This document shows positions 24,600-38,175 of a stretch of DNA of 64,000 nt, in pieces. The number at the start of each line of letters is the position of its first letter. Position 1 is the first letter of the stretch. The position numbers and the translations under genes are program-made. The notes below the pieces were generated by a model. It was not told the DNA's origin, did not search any database, and saw only the letters and a list, made by a program, of their open reading frames with translations. The DNA comes from Rotaria socialis (lineage: Eukaryota > Rotifera > Eurotatoria > Philodinida > Philodinidae), in contig CAJNYU010003776.1 in NCBI GenBank assembly GCA_905331475.1, forward strand, positions 186,001 through 250,000. Direction: 5' to 3'.

Positions 24600-27500
24600 T
24601 TAATCCCGAAGTGACCATTGATATCGTAAGTTTTTCTTCGATCTTAATCGTGCAAAACAACATAAGGTTTCAATAACTGCTTGACGAAAATTACGTGAAC
24701 TATATACATAGAGAAATGGATTGAGTAACGAATTAACATAACCAAACCAGAATATAATACTTTCGAGTTGCGGAGGAAATCCATTGTGATAGAATATCAT
24801 AGCCGGATAAGATATTGTAAACGGAAGCCAACAAATAAGAAAGACAGCAAGTAAAATGCCTGGAACAAAAAAAAAACGAATGCAAATTGTCCCTTTATAA
24901 ATACCTGCGTATAATTATAGTCTTTCTTCTTTTTTTATATTTATAGATTCTACTCTGTATACTCTCGAAGAAAATATATCCAATCAAAAAAAACTAATCA
25001 CTATGTTAGATGAAAATGATATTTGTTACGGATCGGTTATTCATATAATCATAGAAATGATGTACATAGGAATTCAGCTTACCAAGCATTCGACTTGCTT
25101 TTTGATTTCGTCTTAATCTTGCTTTATTTCTTTCGTGCATAAATTTTGCTACAGCTCGTTGACTAAAACGGCTTGAATTATACGATGTGGATAAAATTGC
25201 TGGTTGATGACGTCGATTTAATCGTCGATGCTCGTCATCGAGACCATTTTCAAATGACGAACTATGATCGGATGCATCTAGTGCTGCGAGACCACCATTG
25301 CCATTGCCTTGACTAGACGAATGTGACTGAGATCGACTTCGTTCGTTTGCTAAAGAATTTAATCGTGAATGATGTTGATCATCAATCATTCGTGTTTGCA
25401 CCGGTATTGGATTTTGATAATTATAGTAAGATATACATCGAGCTGCTGGTAGCGATGATGTACGACTACTGAGACGAGGACGATAAAATTGATCATCATC
25501 TTGACCAATTAATAAATCAGGTTTCGAACGATTATCTTCAGCAAGATCGTTTAAACAACGTTTTTGTCCGGTAAATGTTGCTGTTGTTGTTTGCCGATTG
25601 GGACGTTGACCAATACCCGGCAATGTAGTATTTGTTATCATTCCTTGATTAACGAGAGTTACACGTCGAATTTGACAATTCACTGGAATGTTTTGTGTAA
25701 AATATAAACCTTCGCTTCTCGGTGTTGCCGAATTTTGACTTGATTCTTTTGAAGAATTTCGTTGAAAATATCGTAAGACGTACGAACATAATGTTGAGTT
25801 CGATTGCGCCGATAATAGTGATGCTGTTATGGTGTTATTATTTTTATCGTGAGATCCGATACGACCATAATCTTTAGAAGCTGTTGTTGCAGATTTACAA
25901 TCTTCGTCGATAGAATCGAATTTATATGTACACCAAGTATTTTTGATCTACGGAAAATATGCCGAACTTTCTGTACACTTCTCATTAGAAATTTTAAAAT
26001 AAGTCATGTCCCACTACGCGACATTCCCTCGTTTGGGCTAATACATAAGTCTGTATGTCCCTCGTAATAGAATTATAGAAGGAAAATTTTGAAGAACTAG
26101 TTTTCATTCAAATTATTATTTTGACTAGATGTTTAAATCAAGAAAAAATCTACTGTTCATATTTCAATAAATTTTCCCGAAATTCTCAGCGTGAACAATA
26201 ATAATTTATTTGATAGAGTATTTAGATTAAGATCGGTTCTTCTTCATTGTAGAACTAGATTTCTTTCAATTATTGGCGACAGCTTTCTTATCTATTTTGA
26301 CAATCATAATAGAGAGCTAAACATATATTAATCATCAAGAAGTATTTTTAATACTTTGACATAGACGCGTCAGATTAACACATCAGAATTTATGAATATT
26401 AATTCTTAGTGTATACCCATGTAAAATAAAATCGTAAAAAATCTGATTACAATTGATTTTTATGCGACTAGAAATCTATTTTAATGACGCTACTTTAATC
26501 TGATTTTTCAATCTTAAGAGGCAGATTATTTTTGATTTTATTTTAATCAATTTTAATTGATTACCTACAAAACTATTATAATCGATTAAAATAAAATCAA
26601 AATGAAAAATAATCTGCCTTTTAAGATTGAAAAATCTGATTAAAATCAGATTAACATTGTGTTATAATTATAGATTTTTAATCTGATTATTAATCCAATT
26701 TGTTTTACATGGGTAACTCTACACGCATACCATACGCGATATACTGATTGTGTCATACTCAGAAAAATGCCCGTATGTTCTTGCCACGAAGTGAAAAGAA
26801 AACAAAAGTTCATAGGCAAATTCTTATTGTTTGATTTTGTGAAACACGATCTGAAAGGAGGGTTGAAGGATATAGGGTAGAAATTTGGAGCTATCCCTCC
26901 TCCTCCCCCCTCCCAGACCCGGACAGAGAAATTAATTAGTTAGCTAATTGATTAATTAATTCATTTCTCTGTCACGATCTGCGATGGTTTGTGAATTCTC
27001 TGTCGAGATTTCTGATGGTCTCAACCGACTCCATATATCAAAATGCAGACTGTGACCAAAAGGCTGCATATATGATTACAGGCAGTGGCAGAAAAGCTAC
27101 AAAGACTCACAGATCGTAGTAGACAGGTTTCAGCAAAGGAGTCCCACCGTTTCTTACGTTTTAATCCCGCAGGGATTGTGCTAACAGCTTTTTCTGTTAC
27201 TATAAATAGATGTGTTTCATAATCAAAAGAATAGCTCATGGTTTTCAATAGAATCATTTAGTATTGTCATTAAATAGATAATAAAAAACTGCGCAATAGC
27301 AGTGGTTTACTTACCATGGACTCAATATTTTTTATATTAGCTATAATTCTTGAATAACAACCCAACATGAATAGAAGTGGAATATAGTAAAAACATATGC
27401 ATAGTACAACAATAATAAGTGGATTTGCCGGATGAACGCACGCCGGTTTTGTTGAACTAAATTGATGTGCAAGAAATATTGAACATGGCCATATGGCAAA

Positions 27501-28091
27501 TGGTATTGCCCAGGAGCTTATAATAAAAATTAATACAGATGAGTAGGATCGATTACGTAAATGAAAATATGGTGCTACAAATGATAGGGAAAAAGCATTA
27601 ACATAATTAAGCAAATATTATTAATAAAAAGCAAAAGAAAATTACTTGTCAATGCATAATATCGATCTAATGCCATTGATGCAAGTGTTAGAAAAGATGC
27701 TGTTGAACAAGTAAAATCAATTGACATCCATATGTAACAAAGGCGATAATGAAATGGCCAACGTGAATGTATGGAATGCATTGTCATAAATGGCATGACA
27801 AATAGACCAACAAAAAAATCCGCTAAACATAAGCTGACAATGAAATAATCCGAATAGGATCGAGCGTGAAAACGAAGTTTAACTGATATTAATACTAGAC
27901 CGTTTCCTAACGAAAATTTAACAAAAACAAAAACAAAATATTTTTCTAATAATAAATTTCAACGAACCTAATATTGTCAATATAGTGATCGTACCACATA
28001 TTGTCAGTACAATAATTGATCTTAATGGCCATGCCCATTGGCTGATGGGTAAATGATCAGTTGGAGTCGAGGTTGTATTGATGAAATTCAT
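24600..28091 (-). CDS. Class A (rhodopsin-like) GPCR, amine-receptor type, long third cytoplasmic loop
   Basis: Five exons (28091-27968, 27906-27646, 27574-27315, 25947-25083, 24859-24600) give 589 residues. The extracellular N-terminus has an NTT glycosylation site. TM1 carries GNGLVLISVKLR, TM2 SLCLADFFVGLFVMP, and TM3 ends ASMALDRYYALT (a DRY-type motif). TM4-TM5 follow with conserved W and Pro, TM6 is GILLAVFLICWLPFTISY (CWxP), and TM7 is NSLLNPFLYVYSSRNFRQAV (NPxxY variant NPFLY). The IL3 exon is about 288 residues, Ser/Asn/Gln rich, and ends ARLRRNQKASRMLG as in aminergic receptors. Two overlapping ATGs lie at 28095 and 28091 in different frames; only the latter opens the receptor frame. 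Ligand and subtype cannot be told from sequence. The 1.37-kb intron 3 hosts a MITE. Confidence 0.88.
26416..26713. mobile_element. MITE with TA target duplication, in GPCR intron
   Basis: About 298 bases. The ends are inverted: CCCATGTAAAA at the left and TTTTACATGGG at the right, each flanked by TA (26414-26415 and 26714-26715). The inner arms are also complementary: the strings around CTTAAGAGGCAGATTATTTTTGATTTT and its near-complement at 26590-26630 pair, so the element folds into a long hairpin. There is no open frame. TA duplications and a fold-back body are typical of non-autonomous Tc1/mariner-like elements (inference). It is intronic and leaves the GPCR splice frame intact. Confidence 0.8.
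26922..26973. repeat. Short near-perfect hairpin
   Basis: GACAGAGAAATTAATTAG at the left pairs with the reverse complement of TTAATTCATTTCTCTGTC at the right, with only one mismatch and a few unpaired bases in the outer arm. A C-rich tract (TCCTCCTCCCCCCTCCC) sits just to its left. It lies in the same GPCR intron as the MITE and may be a relict of another element. Confidence 0.6.
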
Positions 28092-31000
28092 TCATAGACA
28101 ATTGATTTTATTGCTTCGATGCATTTGTTATTATTCGAATGCTTATTGCATAATAAGATTATAGTACACGTGATGTTGCATGCATATTCTAGAAGAACTA
28201 TATTTTTTGTCTACTAATAAAAAAACAATAATATGAAGAAAATTTCGAATCTATTCGAAGATAAAATACAATATTTTTTTTGTCATACGCCTATCCTATT
28301 GCACTTTATGCGCAAGTCGAATTTTAACTTCATTAAAATCGTATATCCAGAAGAAGTCTAGCGGCTTAATGAGCAATATTAAGTAGTCACAAGGACACAT
28401 AAGAGGTAAAAATGAGCTTTATTCAGTGATATAAAAAGGATTGAAATTTGCGTCATGTCTATCTTTCTTTTTGTACGCTCATCGTTATGCAAGAAATGTT
28501 CTTAAACTACCGTTACTATTAAATAAAATAGTCAAGAAGAGAAAAAATATGCCATACTTTTTCCTCTTAATAAAATACGAAATAAAAACTGCTGAGAAAA
28601 AGATAAAAACAATACATCGCATATTACTGTTTTGTTCTATTTTATTAATTGATAAAAAATTACCTTATGTGTCTATCTTTCAATTTTTATGAGTAAATGG
28701 TGTATTCGACAGAGTCTGTAAAATAATCATGCTTTTCTGTCACATCTGAAAGCAACCGGTGCACACCAGTGATGAACAGAAACTTAATCATTTTCTATTC
28801 AATGTAAAAAAAATTACCTGTAATGATTCATTAGAGAAATGTGTTTCGACATTCATTCAACCGAGATGAAAAACAAATGGATCACGAGACCAATATCCTT
28901 ATATATTCTTCCTGTATACTGCTCTAAAAACAAGAGACGTAGTAGACTGGACACTTTCATATAAACTATCAACATGAAATTGAGTACTTCTAGGAAATAG
29001 TCCTAGATTTTTGTTTTTATTAATGTTTCGTCTATTGTTTTATTGTAGACATTTTTGTTTCTATTAGAAAAAAGAAATGCAGTTCAATTATTATTGCTGT
29101 TTATATAAAGACAAGGAAATGAGATAGATGGTCTTTGATTATAGAAACAAAGAATCTTCTTCATTCAAAGTGTCAATATCCGCTATAACTTATTTTTAGG
29201 ATGTTAGCAGACAAGTTTCATAAGATTGATTAAACAATAGCACAATCAATAATAAGATCTATTACGCAGTTCGATAAATGACTATGATGCGTATGGAAAA
29301 AAGCGAAGAATATTTTGTGCATTGTCAAAAGAGTAACGATCGAAAGAAAAAACATAATAGCTAATTGATTTTACTCGTCGGAAAATGGACATTGTTGCTT
29401 CAAATTGATTATATGAAATCTGCATTATCTATTCAATGAACCCTGTTGCATCTTGAATAATCATCATCGAATTATTCAATCGCAAACTGAAGCTTTATAA
29501 GTAAAATATGGATAGAAATGGCTTCAGATATTTCAAACTGTGAAGAAATAGGCAAAAACATTTTGGCAAAAGGAAATATATTTTCAGAAGCAAAACAAAA
29601 ACTAACGACTTTCAAGTTTTCAGTACAAATGGAGTACACATTAAGACAGAGAGATGCACACCGACTGTAACAATAAAACAGAAAACGCGACAAGCAGAAC
29701 AGCGATGAATAGAAATGTACTTGGATGGATCGATATTATAGGAAAAATCACATTCTTCCTTTTTTGCACAAGAGACTTAGAGCCAAGGCTTTTTTATTGC
29801 TCTTGATGATATTATTCATCTTTTTCGATTTCTCAAGCTTAGCTTCATATCTGACTCAGAAAAACGCAAGCTGCCAGTTGAAAGACAGGCGGTGTTATTG
29901 CTATTTTACCATTGGCTAAATATCTCTGAATATAACGTATGTAAAAAAAGATTAATTATACGTTGTGCAATTTCCAATACTTCATGAAGTAGAAGTTTGT
30001 TATGGGTGGATCAAAGGATTCTGTTTTTAAATGCTATTTCGCACAAAAAAAGATCAGCCTATTTTTCTTATGAGTTTAATCTCGAACATGTCAATTATCA
30101 AATAAAGATAAGGTCCGTCTAATATAAAGTACATTATAATTTGCTCTTCAAACTCAAGGCAAAAATTTTCTTATTATTAACTATAATTATACAAGTTCCT
30201 TCTTTTTTATTAAAATATATTTTCATCTACGATTTTTGTTCTTCTAGAAACAAGAAAGTCTAATTAAATTACATTCTAAGGAACAAAATCTTTAATACAA
30301 TTTTCACTAATTGAAGGGTGAAACATGAAAAATCCACCAGATTTATAATTCATGTGGGAGTATGTTGAATAGTTATGATCATGAAAAAGCTATGTTGAAT
30401 CAAATTTATTCATTTCAGTGCAAACATTATGATGAATAGTCGGAAACTGATTTTCCTAACTGTAATTAAGCGTCTATGACTCGAAGAAATATAATTATAA
30501 ACAGTGTGCATGTTTAACTAGACAGCCATAAGATTCTGTACGACGCTAAACTGCAATGGTTGATTCACGATAATCTTAATCAATATTTTGCAATTATTCG
30601 GTAATAAAATTGTTTTATAGATAAAAATATATTCTTACCAACGAAAATTTTCTTTACTAACTAAATAAATGAACGTGTGCTGGATAATAGAGTAAATAAA
30701 TTATTATGCGTTTCAGTAATTACGAAATGCATCGCTAAATTAAATTATTAATCATTGACATGTGGTATACGAGTTCTATTGTTATTTAAAAAAAAAAGAA
30801 AGAATTCTAGTAGGTACATTCAATTTGAAGTTTTACATGTAAAATAACTGAAATTATCGGTCACCTAATACGTCACTTTTGTTCATCAATAGAATACGTT
30901 TAAATAGTAGAAAACATCTTTCAAATTACTTTTTTTCTTATGCATTAGTATAAAATGAAATATTAAATACGCGTAAAAAGGATATGCATCTGCTCCAATT

Positions 31001-31790
31001 ATTTAGTCATATGTAGGCTGCAAATGGGTTAATAGAGTAGATCTTATACTTCTCTCACACACAACAACAATATAAAAGGGAGGAGAAGAAGAAATCAGAG
31101 GATCTGATAAAAAGAAGTATGGCTCATGAAGATCAATCTACGTCATTAACTTCCGTTGCCTAAGGTAGCTGTTACTTCTTGACTTTCTCATTCGGTGTAT
31201 TTCCTGTTTGCTTTCGATAATACACTTGTGCTCATGGTGAGCATTTATTATTCATGATGAACGCCAACGTATTTTCTCAATTAAAAAACCATACCGTGCG
31301 AGAAAATGAAGCAAAAAACTCATCGCATTTTTTAGCAACATCAACAGACTATAAATAATTTATTATACTATATTTTGCCCATCAATCGTGTAGTTGAAAG
31401 ATACGAATTCGTTCATCGGCTATAATCAAACAATCGTTGTATCAATGTACATGTTGTCTTTAATGATACAAGAAATAAATGAAGTTATTTTACAAAATAG
31501 AATCTTTTCACTCTGTCGATGACAGTTGTCTACTCATGGAAAAGCAAGAAAACAAATATTTTTTTTTGTCATATGTCATTGTGAGTAATATGATAAGTGA
31601 CAGTTCGAAGACTTTCTTGAATGACATACGCATTAGTTTGTTTGAAATCAGTAAGCATGAAAATGAAATCATATTGATCTATAATGAATCCCGTTAAAAG
31701 GTTTCTACTGAATGAAGATAATGATTTTATTTTAATTTTTTTTCACAATATTTCAGAATCTATTTGATAAGAAAAAAAAGAAAATAATAA
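28092..31790. other. 3.7-kb gene-free stretch
   Basis: GPCR promoter side and CDC20 3' side. All open frames found are short and low in complexity, with no recognisable motif and no splice-consistent chain. I see no repeat with clear ends. Confidence 0.45.
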
Positions 31791-34651
31791 TTATCGACAA
31801 TTGAAATTAAGTTTAGTTGGATATGAATGTGTGCGTGTCATCTCAAGCTTTTTCTTTCGTTGTACATCAACAGGAAAGCAATTCCAAAATCGAATTGTCT
31901 CATCGGCTGATAAACTCACTATTGGATTGCCTTTTGGACCCATAATTAGTGAAAGAATGCGTGACGTATGACCTTGAAAATAAAATTGAAAAAAAAACAA
32001 CAACAAATGAAATTAACTGCGATTTACCTTGTAATGTATGACATTTGACCATCGATGGGTAATGCCAAATATGAATATAATTATTTGGATGACCTTGACC
32101 AGTTACAATTTGTTTATAATCCGTTGACCAAAGTATTGACGAAATCTACATAAAGAGATTGACGACAAGAAAATACTACGCTATTTAATCGTACCTGCGA
32201 ATCTGTTTTAATTGCTTGTTGACATGTACCGTTACTATTATTCCAAAATCGTAAATAACCATCTGAATGGCCACCACCGGTTGCTAATACTTTCGATCCT
32301 TCCCATGGACACCATGCTATAGCCTTAATTCAAACAATATTTAATAGTTGCCATAGGAATATATATTACGTATATTTACTTTAACTGCTGCTTTATGCTC
32401 TTTAAAATGCCATAATGGTTTTGTTGGAATATTTGATTTATTTTTTTCGCCATCAGCAGGCGGTAATAATGACGATAGGCTGCCACATGTGCCACCATTT
32501 GAATACCATTGATGAAAGTCCCAAACGCATACTGTATTATCATTACTGCCACTCGCTAAATATCGTCCGTTTGGACACCATTTAAGACCACAAATTTCTT
32601 GACCGTGTGATTGAAATTTAATGATACAATCTTTTTGACGGACATCATATACAAGAATATCACCTGAATTACGTGTTCCACTAGAAAAAACAAATGTATA
32701 GGCGAGTGTCGTATTCCCAATGAAGTTAAAGGCGAGAGAGGTGAAATATAAAAAACAGAAATATGACGGATAGGTCGCAAGTTTTGAGACAAAATATTTA
32801 GTCATTTTTCATCTCGATAAAAGTAATTCGGAAGAGTGAAACCCGATCAGTTAGCATGAGCTCAGATATTTTTTGCCTCCTTGGAAATATTAATTTCTCT
32901 CATGATATTCTGCTTTTTTCAAACATGTGTACGGAAATAATACGCATTTTATTAGAAACTATTTCGACATAGATCAGATTTTAGTCAAAAAATTTCTCTC
33001 AGAACGTTAGACCGACTCGTAACCTTAAAATGTGGTCTTACTGAAAAGTCTTCTCAATAAAAGTCAGAAAATTTCGAAGCCTCCAATCTTCAACTTGAAA
33101 TTCTCCCTCCGCGCAAACTGCCACTGAATATCATCTATAATAATTACCATGCGATAACATTTTGATTCCACGCTAGACATGGTATTCGATCGTCATCATC
33201 AAGCATCGTATCGCTAATTAATTTTCTTTTACATGTTTGTTGATTAACATCATAAATATGAACTTGCTGATAGGATGTTCCAATAGCGAGATATGGTGAT
33301 TTACTATGCCACGCAACACTCGATACATAATGTACATGTTCATCATCTTCTTCATAATCGTCGTTTGTATTTGTTGGTTGTTTAAGTTCAAGTAATTTTG
33401 TAACATTACCCGAATTATCATCCCAAAGAAAAACACAGTTCATTAAAGCAACAGCGATCATATTTGTTGGTTTGCCCCAATCAATTAAATTTAAATCTAT
33501 TTATAAATAATTGAATTCGAATTTGTTTGTTTTTAGTTTACTTACAAAAATCATCGATTAAATCCGGTGCATCAAGAATACGTTCCGGCGTAGAACTGAT
33601 ATAGCGTTCCTTTGATGTGATTGTTAGTGCTTCTATTTGTCGTGCGAGATCACTCGGATCTTTGAAATAAAATAAAATTTAATTTATTATTTTATAATAA
33701 ACTAAGATTCCTACCTATCGGTCTTGGTTTGAGTGTTTTAACACCGAAATTATAAATTCTTCGATTTTGTGGCATAAAGTGTTCGAGTAATTCGAGTGTT
33801 TTTCTCGATGAATTTGATTGTACTTGTTGATTTGAACGTTTTGGAAGACGGCGTTGTTGACGAAGTAATTGTTGTTGATGTTCAATTGATACGGTTTCTC
33901 CATTATGAGTCGATATGGAACGCGATGTGATGTGAAGATTTTGAGATACAAGTGTATCAAGTGCATAATCACAATCAAGATCAATTCGACGTGGGATAAA
34001 TCTATTAAATTGAGCGATTAATTAAAATCCCTAAACATACATTTTACTATCCGTATTTCTAACTTATGACCCTCAAGACCGTGAGATTTATATCGGAACG
34101 AAACGTTTGACCTTTGTATAAAAAAAACTTCGAGTGTAAAATATTACTATTTTAAAGCCCTGGAAGAAAAATATATATCCAATTACATTTTCTCTCGAGG
34201 GATTATGCGCTCACAACTTCTTTTTCTATTCCATACGAGTAACCCACAATTTTATACTTTCGAATAGCCTGAAAATCTTCAACTAATATGCAATTACTCT
34301 TACTATTCAGTAGAAGTCTATCAAAGAAAATAATGCACTATGATTTATTCTTACCTATCTCCACGTAAAAGATTCGGTTCGTCTCGTCGTGCACGTACTG
34401 ACCATGCTTTGGGTTTTTTTTTCGTTGACGATGTTGCGTCATCACATGGACCAAATCGATTCGAAAATGGTGAATCTTTATTATCATCATCGTCAATGTC
34501 GAGCGGATTTAGAAACAAACGCCTTGGAAAATCGAATAAACTATGACCTATGAAAAAAAGAGAAGTTTATTTTCAATCATCTTTTGCGTAGGTAAAGTTT
34601 ACTTCGTTCCATATGGAACCGATCCGGCGTTAACATCCCGATATTCGTCAT
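31791..34651 (-). CDS. CDC20: CDC20 (fizzy) activator of the anaphase-promoting complex
   Basis: Nine exons (34651-34603, 34547-34355, 34001-33715, 33659-33546, 33496-33148, 32680-32380, 32323-32195, 32145-32028, 31972-31791) join into 573 residues. The C-box spans an exon junction and reads DRFIPRRIDLDCD. After it comes the conserved entry to the propeller, [22 protein letters not shown], then seven WD repeats including VSSVAWHSKSPYLAIGTS, EICGLKWCPNGRYLASGSND, AIAWCPWEGSKVLATGGG, SSILWSTDYKQIVTGQGH and GHTSRILSLIMGP. The protein ends NCR, comparable to the C-terminal IR tail that binds the APC/C. AWCPW and the HTSRILSL repeat favour CDC20 over FZR1/CDH1. It loads substrates onto the APC/C to trigger anaphase. 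It is longer than human CDC20 (499), mainly in the N-terminus and an insert in WD repeat 4 (GGTCGSLSSLLPPADGEKNK). Confidence 0.92.
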
Positions 34652-37018
34652 GACTATCTAGATATTGTTTGATTTTATAAATCGAATGGCTACAGACGAT
34701 ATTGTGTTTGTGTTCATCAAACGAACCGTTAAACAAAGAATTTAAAATGAATGAATCATTGAAACGTTCGTCGATTGGATGAATTCATTTGGTGTTAAAG
34801 GAGGAGCGATACAAACGAACGAGTCCTATGTCATGTTTATTCAACTCAACATAGTTTGAAATTGATCTCATTATTTGCCGATTATCAAGTAAATAAATAT
34901 GAAAAAAAAAAATGAACCTATATCATTTGAACTACTTTATTCGAAAAAGAATGCACTAACGTCCCGGTGGACTACTCGCGATAGTTTATTCGCGTCTCAA
35001 TTATAGTAATACGTGATTATAAATGATGCTTTCTATATAGAAAAAAAGGAACGAATGAGTTCAATAAGATATTTTAATAATGATCGAGAAAATATTTCTT
35101 TCATAAAATTCTATTGGGTTAATCAGAAGCTTTTTTAAGGCATACTGATTCAAGTAAAAAAAAAAAGAAACTCGCACAGGATCTGTTTGTTAAGTATAGG
35201 TCGAATCTGAGACCAGCTGAGTTTAGAAACAAGCGCCAAGATTCATAACAAAGCTCGAAATTATTGGAAAATGACGACATCCAAAGAGTTCCACGATCGA
35301 TCGACACTGGGTATAGCAGCTTTCAGTTCCCGTCGAACTATTTTATATATTAACTTTTCAAGGATATAAGTAGAGATTTCATGATGCGAATTCGATTTAT
35401 GCAATATTACTTCATTTTAGGAAAAAAAGGAATGAAGTCGATTGCCATGTGACTTGTAAATAGCAAATCTAATTTAATATATTTTCAGTTAGAACAGTAT
35501 TGAAGAAAATTGTATTCTTCTTTTACCGACATTGAAAGTGTCAACATGTGATTTTGTTATTCTATTTGTTTCGTTTTTATGATTGTTTCATTTCTTTCTA
35601 AGCGACAAATAATCTATTCGCAGCAAGGACTATTGCGAATCATACTTTTTACTTGTGAAAACTAAAAGGAAGTACTACGATTGGTTAACCTGATAAGCAA
35701 AGAATAATAATTAGTACAGTTGCATATCAGTATGTACTTTTCATCGCCCCGTTTGAATAGAAAATATATTAGTTTTGACGTCATCGTTACTATCAATAGA
35801 TATAAACATCAGTTTCGTACATGACAGTATCGTTGACATACGGAATACTAACCAATCATTTTCTTTGATATAAAGCGCTAAGCATCGGTATCTTCGGTTC
35901 CCAGTTTTCATTTCTTTTACACAGAGAAAAAACAATGTACGTATTTTTATTACGTTTCTTATTAGCATGTATGCATACTTTGCATAGATTCGAATGTGCT
36001 TCCAGCATACGAAAAAAAAATTCTCGCAGGAAATTATCAGTATTTTAATCGTGTAGCAGTCGGAGAGTAGAAACAGTGTACTCTCCGCGTCCCAATAATA
36101 AATCGGTTTCAATTTTCCCTAAATTTTACATTTATCGTTTAATGTTTTCTTGAAAACTGCCTTCACTTTCCCTCCAACCTGTCCGATGTTCTGCTTTTCT
36201 CCTTTTGATTCAAAGCATGCATCAACTTATTTAGAAAACAAAGCGTTGTATTGCTTTTGTTTTCTTGTAACCAGACATCAAGCCTGAAGAATCATAAGAT
36301 CAAAACACATACCACAAAAACGTATTGATGACTGAATGTCATAGACGAGCATAACAAGAAGAAATGCACATGGAAGAAAAGAAAAAACATGATCTAATAT
36401 TGCCACTGCATATCATCACCAATGGCTCAATTATTAAAATTGGCGACATGACAAATATTGTTTTACTATTAGGTACTCGTGACAGAGAGAGAAATATTTA
36501 AAACAATTGATTTCAGAAAAAGTCCGATGAATCATGTAAAGTAAATATTATGCAGTAAGTTTATTCAAGAATAAAAATATAAATAAAAACCATAATCTAT
36601 AGAAAAACATTGAAAGAAAAAAAAGGAGAAATACTTCTTCATCTAAATTCACCAGTTTATGCACCAACGAAAAAATTCTTTGAAGTAATTTAAATTTGAT
36701 GTTTTGTTTGAGAGAGAGAGAGGAAGCACCCGGTTCACTTTTGATCACCAATTTGTATTTTTATATTCACACTTACGAGAGTTTCATTAGTTATTTATCA
36801 TCGCATACTAACAACTTACCACCTTGTGTTAGCGTTGAATTCCGTCATTAAAACAAATAAACATAAATTAGATCATCATTCTTTCGTTAAAAGTATTAAG
36901 AAATAAAACAAGATTTTGCTTAGAACAAATAAATTACTAATCGTATTTGTTCTCGATTTTTTTTCTTCGAATATATATAAAAGTATTAAAATAATACATA
37001 TGAAAGCTTATTCTTGAT
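34652..37018. other. 2.4-kb gene-free stretch
   Basis: CDC20 promoter side and NUDT9 3' side. A short GA tract lies at 36711-36721. Open frames at 35119-35307 and 35741-36112 lack motifs and splice partners. Confidence 0.45.
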
Positions 37019-38175
37019 TCACCAATGTGCTTTATGCAAAAGAGTAACACGTTTGACAAAATCCGCATGACTTGCAAACAGACGAAGTTGAGAATCGAGA
37101 TCTTGCCAAAAAGCTTTCGCTGCATCATCACCGGCGTGAACATTAATCAATGCAAGATGTTCATTATCTTCATCATGGAAGTTGTATACTAAATAAACAA
37201 GAGTAACAGTGACGATCTTGATTTAATTCGTAGGCCTATTCAATATTCTTACCGGTAGTTTCCATCCAACAGTTATCGGTATTTCTAAATAAAATTTATA
37301 GTTAACTTTACTTGATCGATATCGTTTCCCGTCTTTCTATTACCTTGGATCATCAACGTAGCCACAATAAATTCGTGTTCCACCATTTTCAAAGATATTT
37401 TTAATTGTGTTTATCAATGTTTCTTTATCATGTTGATCCAAATCAGGAAAATTGAGCGCCTCTTCATGAAATTCACGTTGTAACGTATCAGTAACTTTCT
37501 CTTTTTTATCAGCCATACCACCTGGTATAGCATATTCGTCTGTATCTTTTCGAATTATGCAAACAAACTGTAGTATTGGTTTTCTAGAACGTCGATGTAG
37601 AACTTTGATACCGTTTTTATCACGTTTCCATCTAGTCACGATGGGATCAGCAGCATGATTTGGGCCGAAATGACCTAAGAAATTTCAAAATTTAGTATTT
37701 CTTTCTCTATTTTTTAAAATTTACCCAGATGTCCTCGTCCGGTGATTCCTGTTCGCCCGCATGGATTTTGTGGGACACGTCCAATGATTTTATACGGTCC
37801 ATAGTAAGACCGTCGATCGCATAAACGATCATCGGAATTCCATGGTATGTCTACCGTAAGATCATGACGTGGATCACGATCGACATATTCTTTAGTTGAT
37901 GTTCGAACTTTTTCTGATGTAAATTCAACTGGTTCATAATCAAACGATGTCGACCATCGTACTTTATCATTTGGTACAATCGTTCGAATAATCGCTGGCT
38001 GATCTCTGGTACCTGTACGCGTATATTTTGCATTAATACACGTATCTGAATATGTGGATTGGTCACATCCTGTGCCACAATTACGACATTTATGATGAAT
38101 TGGAATTTCAGTTGATTCCGGTTCTGCTATTCGAGTTCCTAAACGAATACCCGCACACGAAAGAAGATGACCCAT
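37019..38175 (-). CDS. NUDT9: ADP-ribose pyrophosphatase (NUDT9 family)
   Basis: Four exons (38175-37725, 37674-37344, 37284-37253, 37188-37019) encode 327 residues (human NUDT9 350). The N-terminal part shows VRWSTSFDYEPVEFTS, YVDRDPRHDLTVDIPWNS and GRTGITGRGHLGHFGPNHAADPI as in NUDT9 and the TRPM2 NUDT9-H domain. The Nudix box reads GGMADKKEKVTDTLQREFHE followed by EAL, so the catalytic REFxEE glutamates are present and the protein should hydrolyse ADP-ribose to AMP and ribose 5-phosphate. The C-terminus keeps GYVDDPRNTDNCWMETTVYN and LFASHADFVKR. No channel segment is attached, so it is a free hydrolase and not TRPM2. A cysteine-rich insertion (residues about 31-48) is unusual. No clear mitochondrial presequence is seen. 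Confidence 0.93.

Noticed and set aside
31791..34651. FZR1/CDH1 identity for the WD40 gene
   Set aside because: Several blocks (AWCPW, GHTSRILSL, IRFWNCF with the following tail) fit CDC20 better; a phylogeny would settle it.
37019..38175. TRPM2 channel identity for the NUDT9-like gene
   Set aside because: No transmembrane or TRPM homology segments are attached, and the Nudix box keeps its catalytic glutamates, unlike human TRPM2.
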